From Komagataeibacter kakiaceti JCM 25156 (GTDB lineage Bacteria > Pseudomonadota > Alphaproteobacteria > Acetobacterales > Acetobacteraceae): a DNA stretch of 5,215 nt. Below, piece by piece: positions 1-5,215 of the stretch (positions within the stretch are counted from its first letter, which is position 1; the number at the start of each line of letters is the position of its first letter). The stretch covers positions 1-5,215 of the forward strand of contig NZ_BAIO01000143.1 in NCBI RefSeq assembly GCF_000613305.1, written 5' to 3'. The notes beneath the pieces were generated by a model. The model was not told where the DNA came from, did not search any database, and saw nothing but the letters and a program-made list of their open reading frames with translations. A program made the position numbers and the translations under genes.

Positions 1-68
1 GGTGCGGGAAGGGGGGTGACGCCAAGGGTGGCGGGGAAGAAGGACATCCGGCTCGGTCTTTCACGCAT
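1..68 (-). CDS. Start of a downstream gene, partial; possibly peptidylprolyl isomerase SurA
   Basis: An open frame begins with ATG at 68-66, four bases after the lptD stop, and runs off the left edge (MRERPSRMSFFPATLGVTPL and onward). A second in-frame ATG at 47-45 could be the real start. Neither has a strong Shine-Dalgarno sequence. Only about 22 codons are visible and they contain no diagnostic motif. In many alphaproteobacteria lptD is followed by surA, which encodes a periplasmic chaperone for outer-membrane proteins including LptD, so surA is the best guess. This rests on gene order alone, and the visible residues could equally be the beginning of an n-region of a signal peptide or of something else. 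Confidence 0.4.
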   Translation of the reverse strand, partial: MRERPSRMSFFPATLGVTPLPA

Positions 69-72
69 CAGG

Positions 73-2469
73 TCAGCCATTCATACCAAATGTACCGATG
101 GTTTTGAACGTAAGGGAGAACATTACGGTCGAATTGCTCTGTTGGCCACCAATGGTGGTGTACTGCTTGAGATACATGACATCCAGCCCGAAGCAGTCAT
201 TCTGGAATCCGGCGTCGCCCCCGACCGATACGCTTTCATTGCGCGACAGGCTCCGGCGCAGATAGGCCGCCAGATGCCAGTGATCCCAGTTGGAGGCCGC
301 GCCCACCGTCAGTTCGCTGACGGGCTTGTAATAAATGGCGGGCGGCGTGTTGGTATAGGATCTTTCGGCATAATAGTAATACGGCGTCACCGGCTCGAAC
401 AGGTAGCCACCCGTTACGCGGAAATGCTGGAACCCCGCGCTGCCCAGCGCATCGCCAAAGTCCACCTTGCCCGCATAGGGGTCGAGCCGCATCTTGCCGT
501 CGAAGTCAAAATACTGGTTGGGCACCATGTGCGTGCCCATCACCACATCCGACAGGTGATGGCTCAGGCCGGAATAGGGGATGCGGTTATGATCGACATG
601 CTCCTGAAAGCTCTCGCCAATCAGCATGTCGATCTGGTGGCCGTTCCATGTCCAGTTGTTGTGCAGGCCGACATTGGCGCGCAGCCCCCCGTCCAGCCGG
701 TCGGTGCCCGGATAGCGGTTGATGGCGAACAGCGTCGAATCCGTGAATTCGTAGGTCAGGCTGTCTTCGTTGGGGATGTTGCTCGATGAACTGTTGCCCG
801 TGTTGGGGGCGGCGAGGAACTGCACGATCGGTTCAAGAATCTGCGTGCCCGTATTGTGGTTGAAGCTGCGCAGGAACGGCCAGTTCATTTTCATCCCGAT
901 GGTGGGCAGGACTTGGCCTTCCACCTGCGCGCGCGTGGTGCCCGCGTAATTGGGCTGCTGGTTGAGTTCGGTGGCGCGGTGGATGGCGGATTCGACATGC
1001 AGCGTCAGATCCCAGATCTGGCCCAGCTTGTTGTGGAACGGCCGGTCCCAGTTAAGTGATAGCTGCCCGCGCTGGTCTGACGTGCCATTGTTGCGGTAGA
1101 CATAGAAGTCGGTCGTATCCAGACTGAACCGCCCCCCCCATGCGTCGGGCCTGCCGAAATAGCTGTAGGTATAGCGTGGCAGGACCCATGGCAGATCCTG
1201 GTTGTGGATGATGCCCTGGTTGAGGCCCTGATACGCCTCGGCGTCGATGCGTGAATACGATCCCGTGCCGAACCCTTCCAGATAGACGTTGGAATTGAGC
1301 GTGTCCTGCCCGTAGCCGGTCACGCGGTAGTCACGCATGTAGTTGGGCGAACTGGCCCAGCGTATGTTCGCGCCCGCGCGCCATGTCTTGTTCAGCGAGA
1401 CCTGGCCGCTGCCGAAGAAATAGCCCTGCACGCCATGGTTGTCCGCGCTTTCGACCTGCTGGCCGAAGGTGTTGGTGTAGCTTATGTCGTGATGGGTGTC
1501 ATACGCGATGCCGGCATTGATGTTGAGGCGCGCGTTGCGGAAGTAGCGGCGGTAATTCGCGCTGAGCTGCGGGCCGGTGCGGGTGGAGAACAGCCCCTCC
1601 AGCGTAATGTCCGACTGCTTGTCCAGCACCCAGTAATAGGGAATGGTGACATAGGTGCCCAGGTAGCGGTTGTGGGGCGTGAAACCGGGCGTGAGAAAGC
1701 CGCTCTGTCGCCGGACCGAGGGGTCGGTCATGGAGAAGGTGGGCAGGTAGAAGATCGGCACCCCGAAGAAATCCACGAACGCATCACGGAATTCCATGCG
1801 CTTGTGCTGCATGTCATGCGTGGCGTCATAGGCGCGGATCTGCCAGAACGGCGCGCGCTCGGGGTGGCGGGCGCAGACTTCGCACGCGGTATAGACCACG
1901 CGGGTCAGGTCGCTCACCTTGCCGCCCGTGCGGCGCACGCCGTTCGCCGCCAGCCGGGCGTTGTCGTACATCTGGGCGTACATGCGCGTCATGATGCCAT
2001 CGCGCATGCCGTTGCTCAGTTCGGCGTAATCGGTGAACAGCACGGTCCCGTCCGGCTCCACCATCGCCACGTTGCCCCGGGCGGAGGCGATGCCGGTATT
2101 GCGGTCGTATATGACCCTGTCCGCCCGCATGATCTGGTCATTCTGCCAGATCTGGACATTGCCGGTCCATGTCGCGATGCCGTTTCTGCTGTCGTAGGAA
2201 ACATGGTCGGCCTGGAAGGTCATCGGGTCGGTATTGGACACGGTGCCCGAAAACGACGCCGGGGCCTGTGGCTGGCTCTTGGGGGCATGGATGGGCATGC
2301 TGCGCCTGGGCGCGTCCGCGCGCGCGGGGTGGAGCTGCGCCCCCAGACCCAGCGCCATCATCCCCCCCCACATGGTCGCGCATAGCAGCATCCCGCGCGG
2401 AAGCCGCCGCGAAGCGACGCTGGGCCGCAACGGTAACGGCGCACGCGGGAGGGGATGGGGACGGGACAT
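73..2469 (-). CDS. lptD: LPS-assembly protein LptD (OstA/Imp), outer-membrane LPS translocon
   Basis: LptD is the outer-membrane beta-barrel that, with the lipoprotein LptE, receives LPS from the LptA bridge and places it in the outer leaflet. The 798-residue product starts with an Arg/Pro-rich stretch (1-26), then a hydrophobic signal segment (27-45) with likely signal peptidase cleavage near ARA-DA (about 49-53). A linker to about residue 80 precedes the OstA/LptA-like domain (about 82-165, with MTFQADHVSYD and the repeated GNV turns typical of the jellyroll). The rest, from about 220 to the end, is the LptD barrel, rich in alternating aromatic and polar strands (FFGVPIFYLPTFSMTDPSVRR opens it) and ending in TVMFSLTFKTIGTFGMNG. 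Mature cysteines are C196 and C199 (CEVC) and C759 (NDCFG), compatible with a disulfide linking the N-terminal domain to the barrel, as in E. coli LptD, though E. coli has four. Length is in the family range and the frame is unbroken. It overlaps lptG by one base and ends with TGA at 75-73. Confidence 0.95.
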   Translation of the reverse strand: MSRPHPLPRAPLPLRPSVASRRLPRGMLLCATMWGGMMALGLGAQLHPARADAPRRSMPIHAPKSQPQAPASFSGTVSNTDPMTFQADHVSYDSRNGIATWTGNVQIWQNDQIMRADRVIYDRNTGIASARGNVAMVEPDGTVLFTDYAELSNGMRDGIMTRMYAQMYDNARLAANGVRRTGGKVSDLTRVVYTACEVCARHPERAPFWQIRAYDATHDMQHKRMEFRDAFVDFFGVPIFYLPTFSMTDPSVRRQSGFLTPGFTPHNRYLGTYVTIPYYWVLDKQSDITLEGLFSTRTGPQLSANYRRYFRNARLNINAGIAYDTHHDISYTNTFGQQVESADNHGVQGYFFGSGQVSLNKTWRAGANIRWASSPNYMRDYRVTGYGQDTLNSNVYLEGFGTGSYSRIDAEAYQGLNQGIIHNQDLPWVLPRYTYSYFGRPDAWGGRFSLDTTDFYVYRNNGTSDQRGQLSLNWDRPFHNKLGQIWDLTLHVESAIHRATELNQQPNYAGTTRAQVEGQVLPTIGMKMNWPFLRSFNHNTGTQILEPIVQFLAAPNTGNSSSSNIPNEDSLTYEFTDSTLFAINRYPGTDRLDGGLRANVGLHNNWTWNGHQIDMLIGESFQEHVDHNRIPYSGLSHHLSDVVMGTHMVPNQYFDFDGKMRLDPYAGKVDFGDALGSAGFQHFRVTGGYLFEPVTPYYYYAERSYTNTPPAIYYKPVSELTVGAASNWDHWHLAAYLRRSLSRNESVSVGGDAGFQNDCFGLDVMYLKQYTTIGGQQSNSTVMFSLTFKTIGTFGMNG

Positions 2470-2480
2470 TAACCGTCCTC
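2467..2480 (-). promoter_or_regulatory. lptD ribosome binding site and TAATG stop/start overlap
   Basis: The lptG TAA (2471-2469) shares its last A with the lptD ATG (2469-2467). A GAGG motif at 2480-2477 lies seven bases before the ATG, a good Shine-Dalgarno position. This decides the lptD start in favour of 2469 over an upstream in-frame TTG at 2511, and shows lptD can recruit ribosomes itself as well as being coupled to lptG. Confidence 0.8.
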
Positions 2481-3582
2481 TAGATGAAGAAGTAGCGTGA
2501 CCGCAAGACAAAGCCCGGCCCCGGTGGGGGCCCAGGCGGCAAGAAGAGGGGGAAGGGCGCCGGTTTCACCAAACTGCGCCGCGATCTTGGATATGGCGAA
2601 CAGCGCGAAACCGGCCGCCACGCCAAAGCTGATCATGCGCACGACGCCGCCCCGCCGGGCGGGCCGCATGGAAAATCCCGCCGCCACCAGCGCCATGGTG
2701 CCCGACAGGACCGGCAGCGTCAGCAGGGTCTGGAAATGCAGCCGGTGGCGGATGGTGGAAAAGCCGGAGCGGTTGAGCTGGCGGATGAACCCCGGCAGCG
2801 CCCAGACCGACAGCGTATCGGGGGAGGCGAAACTTTCCTCCACCCCCGCCAGCGTCAGATCGGCGGGCAGGGTGACGCGGCCCATGTCCTCGGGCAGTTC
2901 GTCGGGGCGGAGCTGGTGCGTCGCGTTCAGGATCCATCGTCCTTGCCCAGATAGCCGTTTTCAGCCTCCAGCCGGGTAATCAGCCCGTCATCGGGGCCCA
3001 TGCGGAAGATGGTGATGGCGCCAAGGCGCAGCACGCCCCCGCTGAGCCTGACGCGCCGGGCGTGGATGATGTCCACCCCATGGTCCACCAGTCCGTTATC
3101 GCCCTGCCGCAGCCACAGGGTGCCGCCGCTCAGGTTGAGTGACTTGCCATGCTGTCGCGCAGGTACTGGCGGTCCAGCGCCTCCGCCCGGCGGTACATGA
3201 TGGAGGACAGGGGCGAGATGCAGGTCGTCGCCGTCGCCCCGATCAGCACCGCGCAGATGACCGGCCCCGCCAGAAACTGCCATGCCGAGATGCCCGCCGC
3301 CCGCGCCACCACCAGTTCGGATGAGCGCGCAAGCCGCCAGAAGCAGATGATGCCGCCCAGCAGCACGCCAAAGGGCAGGATTTCAAGGCACGCGAAAGGC
3401 ACGTGCAGCAGCGCGATCTGGCTGACCAGCGACGTGGGCACGTTGGGCCGGGTCGAGACACGGCGCAGCAGGTCGATGAAGTCGAACATCGTGATCAGCC
3501 CGGTCAGGAACGAGATCACGGCCAGCGTGGCGAAGGTGAACTGCCGGGCGATATAGACCGACAGGGTGAAGGCGGGCCTCAT
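2469..3582 (-). pseudogene. lptG: LPS export ABC transporter permease LptG, broken by two -1 frameshifts
   Basis: LptG partners LptF in the LptB2FG inner-membrane LPS exporter. The sequence is recognisable along its whole length but lies in three frames. Segment 1 (3582 to about 3151, 144 residues) has the first three membrane helices and the coupling-helix motif SSELVVARAAGIS (about 88-99). Segment 2 (about 3148 to 2939) has the periplasmic strands, from GKSLNLSGGTLWLRQ to ENGYLGKD. Segment 3 (2936 to 2469) runs from WILNATHQL through the last three helices to LLLHLEDG and TAA. Each switch is what loss of one base would cause. With one base restored at each site the gene is 1116 bases, 371 residues, a normal family length. 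As written, translation stops at TGA 3132-3130 after 150 codons, losing the jellyroll and helices 4-6. No heptameric slippery sequence is visible at either switch, so programmed frameshifting is unlikely. Because LptG is usually needed and both flanking genes are intact, sequencing error is more likely than real inactivation. Confidence 0.88.
3579..3582 (-). promoter_or_regulatory. ATGA stop/start overlap, lptF to lptG
   Basis: The lptG ATG (3582-3580) overlaps the lptF TGA (3581-3579). The bases just upstream (CGTGGCCGGTCCGCGCG) carry no purine-rich Shine-Dalgarno run, so lptG initiation probably depends on ribosomes finishing lptF. This junction fixes the lptG start and supports equal production of the two subunits of one transporter. 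Coupling is inferred from the overlap. Confidence 0.8.
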
Positions 3583-4745
3583 GCGCGCGGACCGGCCACG
3601 CGGGACAGGGGTTCCCGGTCCGCCCGGAATTCGGGCACGAACAGGACAAAGGCGCAGATCACGCCCGGCCCCAGCGTGCAGATCCACATAAGCGGCATGA
3701 GGTGCAGGTTGCGTGACGCAAGGTTCTGCACCAGCAGCGTCAGCGCCTGCACGGCCACGATGGCCAGTATGGCCAGCACGGGGCGCAGGATGCTGGCCTG
3801 CCGGGAATAGTTGCCGCCCATCGCCCCCACCAGGCCGATCATGGCAAACGAGAACGCGCAGAACGGCGTGCTGAGCCTGCGCCATGCCTCGATGAACATC
3901 TTGCTTTCATCACGACGGGAATACTGGCGCATGTCCGGGTGCAGGAGCTGGGCGATCGACAGTTCGTTGGCGTCGGGCAGGCGGGTATGCGGCCCGTGCG
4001 GGCTGGACAGGTCGATGGTGTTGCGCGCGAAGGTCAGCACGTTGAGCCGTCCGGTATGGCTGTCGATCTCCTGCCGCGAACCGTTGAACAGCACCACATG
4101 GGGCTGCTCGTCGTTTATGACCAGATTGCCTTCCTCCGCCAGGATGGTGGCTTCGGCGCCGGGGGTGCGGTCGTCCTCCACCATGATGCCGCGCAGCGTG
4201 CCGTCCTTGGCGCGTTCGCGGATATACACGGTCATGTTGTCCGATACCTGCGTGAAGACCCCGTCCTGTATCAGGAAGGCGGCCATGCGGTTGCGGATCT
4301 GGAATTCGTACTGCCGGAAGGCGTGGTAGGAAACCGGTACGATCCAGACATTCAGGATCAGGCACAGCCCCGTGGCGATGGTCGCGCAGAGCAGGCCCGG
4401 CCGCGCCATCATGAGCGGGGACAGCCCCGCCGCCTGCATTACGGTCAGTTCCCGGTCCGTGCCGAGGCGCTGGTAGATGAACTGCACCACCACGAAGGTC
4501 GTGATCGGCAGGATGACCGCGACGAAGGAGGGAATCAGCAGGCTGGTCAGTTCCAGGAACACGCGCAGCGAAAGCCCCCGGCCCACCACCAGCGATACGA
4601 AATGCAGGGACTGGGTCAGCCAGATCAGGGTCGCCAGCGCGCCGGTGCTGGCCAGAAGCGCCAGCAGGAGCTGGCGCAGGACATAGCGGTCCAGAATCGA
4701 CAGGCGTGGCGCAAGGCGGTCTGGAACGGGACGGACGACAGGCAT
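3579..4745 (-). CDS. lptF: LPS export ABC transporter permease LptF
   Basis: LptF is one of the two membrane subunits of the inner-membrane LptB2FG ABC transporter, which pulls LPS out of the inner membrane and passes it to LptC and the LptA bridge. The 388-residue protein has the YjgP/YjgQ family plan: three N-terminal membrane helices (roughly residues 26-50, 62-92 and 113-140), a periplasmic beta-jellyroll-like region (about 150-270) and three C-terminal helices (about 292-310, 322-342 and 348-371). The cytoplasmic segment DRELTVMQAAGLSP (97-110) corresponds to the coupling helix that contacts the LptB ATPase. I chose the ATG at 4745, just before the conserved ILDRYVLRQ helix entry; an in-frame TTG at 4808 would add 21 poorly conserved-looking residues. 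Ribosome binding is weak: an AGGGG run sits only one base from the ATG, and another GGGG lies inside a hairpin. The stop overlaps the lptG start. Length is close to the usual 360-390, with no sign of damage. Confidence 0.95.
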   Translation of the reverse strand: MPVVRPVPDRLAPRLSILDRYVLRQLLLALLASTGALATLIWLTQSLHFVSLVVGRGLSLRVFLELTSLLIPSFVAVILPITTFVVVQFIYQRLGTDRELTVMQAAGLSPLMMARPGLLCATIATGLCLILNVWIVPVSYHAFRQYEFQIRNRMAAFLIQDGVFTQVSDNMTVYIRERAKDGTLRGIMVEDDRTPGAEATILAEEGNLVINDEQPHVVLFNGSRQEIDSHTGRLNVLTFARNTIDLSSPHGPHTRLPDANELSIAQLLHPDMRQYSRRDESKMFIEAWRRLSTPFCAFSFAMIGLVGAMGGNYSRQASILRPVLAILAIVAVQALTLLVQNLASRNLHLMPLMWICTLGPGVICAFVLFVPEFRADREPLSRVAGPRA

Positions 4746-4838
4746 GCCCCTGTCTAGCCCCGTTCCCGCCGGGGCAAAAGGGTGATCCCCCCGCGCATGG
4801 GTGCGCAAACAGTCCGTTACATGCCACGCCGCGCGGCG
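4746..4838 (-). promoter_or_regulatory. Intergenic region upstream of lptF; probable site of operon promoter
   Basis: This is the only true gap between complete genes in the window, so a promoter for lptF-lptG-lptD most likely lies here or within the upstream oxidase gene. I see no convincing -35/-10 pair on the minus strand. The best candidate, TTGCCC at about 4777-4772 with TAGACA at about 4756-4751, has a poor -10 and would start transcription almost at the lptF ATG. The region also contains two inverted repeats, listed separately. Assigning a promoter here is an inference from layout, not from a recognised consensus. Confidence 0.3.
4757..4775 (-). repeat. Inverted repeat just upstream of lptF start
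   Basis: On the plus strand GCCCCG (4757-4762) pairs perfectly with CGGGGC (4770-4775) across a 7-base loop. In the minus-strand transcript this six-pair all-GC stem ends 11 bases before the lptF ATG. It encloses the GGGG at 4761-4758, one of two weak Shine-Dalgarno-like runs near that start. A hairpin here could limit lptF translation. It lacks a following U-run, so I do not call it a terminator. Chance occurrence in GC-rich DNA remains possible. Confidence 0.35.
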
Positions 4839-4839
4839 T
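4826..4839 (-). repeat. Perfect 14-bp GC-rich palindrome at the end of the oxidase gene
   Basis: The bases ACGCCGCGCGGCGT read identically on both strands and overlap the first transcribed-strand base after the oxidase reading frame, at the last base of its TGA. In RNA it could fold as a five-pair stem with a GCGC loop. No run of U follows on the minus strand, so it is not a standard intrinsic terminator. It could be a weak transcript-end hairpin or simply a chance product of high GC. Confidence 0.35.
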
Positions 4840-5215
4840 CACGCGCCCTGTGTGGCGGGGGGCAGGACCTTGCCGGGGTTCATGAGGTCGCGCGGGTCAA
4901 GTGCTGCCTTGATGTGGCGCATGGCCGCCAGTTCCGCGCCGCCACGCCATGCGGGCATCATGTAGGGCTTGAGCTGGCCCACCCCGTGTTCGGCGGAGAA
5001 GGAGCCATCCAGTTCCTTCACGATCGCGGCCACCGTGTCCATGATGTCATGGCTGCGGGCCAGGAAGGCCTCCGGCGCCATGCCTTCGGGCTGCACCAGG
5101 TTGAAGTGGATGTTGCCATCACCCATATGGCCGAACGGCGCGGGGCGGATGCCGGGTATCAGCGCCTCGCACGCCACGGTGGCGCGCGCGATCAGTTCGG
5201 GCACGTGGCTGACGG
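4839..5215 (-). CDS. FAD-linked oxidase, C-terminal part (D-lactate / D-2-hydroxyglutarate dehydrogenase type), partial
   Basis: Only the last 124 codons are visible; the gene enters from the right window edge and ends at TGA 4841-4839. The visible part matches the C-terminal cap domain of the GlcD/DLD/D2HGDH flavoprotein family, which oxidises D-2-hydroxyacids such as D-lactate, glycolate or D-2-hydroxyglutarate using FAD bound by an N-terminal domain that lies outside the window. Family hallmarks seen are GHMGDGNIH (about codons 28-36), with two histidines seven residues apart that bind the active-site metal in known members; SAEHGVG, with the glutamate that acts as third metal ligand; and the terminal DPRDLMNPGKVLP signature. 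All these key residues are intact. The exact substrate cannot be decided from this end. It runs in the same direction as lptF but is separated by 93 bases, and nothing links it to LPS export, so it is probably an unrelated upstream neighbour. Confidence 0.88.
   Translation of the reverse strand, partial: VSHVPELIARATVACEALIPGIRPAPFGHMGDGNIHFNLVQPEGMAPEAFLARSHDIMDTVAAIVKELDGSFSAEHGVGQLKPYMMPAWRGGAELAAMRHIKAALDPRDLMNPGKVLPPATQGA

Noticed and set aside
16..789. Plus-strand open frame (257 codons) over the 3' end of lptD
   Set aside because: It is antisense to the conserved barrel end of lptD and has no recognisable motif.
1435..2385. Long plus-strand open frame (316 codons) antisense to lptD
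   Set aside because: It lies wholly within intact lptD on the other strand, has a low-complexity Ala/Gly/Val/Arg/His composition typical of the antisense of a GC-rich gene, and shows no recognisable domain.
3130..3160. Programmed -1 ribosomal frameshifting in lptG
   Set aside because: No X-XXY-YYZ slippery heptamer is seen at this site or near 2938, and two separate programmed shifts in one permease gene would be without precedent that I know of.
3939..4757. Plus-strand open frame (272 codons) antisense to lptF
   Set aside because: It mirrors the well-supported lptF frame, has no domain signature, and its composition (many Gln, Arg, Gly, Asp) is that of a shadow frame.
4826..4839. Intrinsic terminator for the oxidase gene
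   Set aside because: The palindrome is strong but is not followed by a U-run on the minus strand, so I kept it only as an inverted repeat.
3910..4842. Minus-strand open frame (310 codons) in another frame over lptF
   Set aside because: Its Pro/Arg/Gly/His-rich sequence is a frame-shifted reading of lptF, whose own frame gives a clean six-helix permease.

Overview
The window is a high-GC bacterial segment in which every gene I can support lies on the minus strand, so it reads from high to low coordinates. Gene content (the LPS-export permeases lptF and lptG directly followed by lptD, then the start of another ORF), protein style and GC-rich codon use fit an alphaproteobacterium. I infer an acetic acid bacterium (Acetobacteraceae, for example the Komagataeibacter/Gluconacetobacter group), but this is recognition from memory and was not tested by a search.

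Layout in transcription order: (1) 5215-4839, the C-terminal part of an FAD-linked oxidase of the D-lactate / D-2-hydroxyglutarate dehydrogenase type, cut by the window edge. (2) 4838-4746, a 93-base gap with two GC-rich inverted repeats, the likely place for any promoter or mRNA-level control of the next operon. (3) 4745-3579, lptF, intact, 388 codons. (4) 3582-2469, lptG, which overlaps lptF by an ATGA junction but is broken by two apparent single-base losses near 3150 and 2938. (5) 2469-73, lptD, intact, 798 codons, joined to lptG by a TAATG junction. (6) 68-1, the first codons of a further gene, cut by the window edge. By conserved alphaproteobacterial gene order it may be surA, the periplasmic chaperone that helps fold LptD.

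LptF and LptG are the two membrane subunits of the LptB2FG ABC transporter, which extracts LPS from the inner membrane. LptD is the outer-membrane barrel that inserts LPS into the outer leaflet. The stretch is therefore one LPS-export operon, tightly packed and apparently translationally coupled. The ATPase LptB, the bridge proteins LptA and LptC, and the plug LptE are not in this window.

The most notable observation is the doubly frameshifted lptG. As LptG is normally needed for LPS export, and adding one base at each of the two sites restores a normal 371-residue protein, sequencing or assembly error is the leading explanation, with real gene decay as the alternative. I found no RNA gene, mobile element, CRISPR array or undescribed system. 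This is an ordinary housekeeping region apart from that gene.
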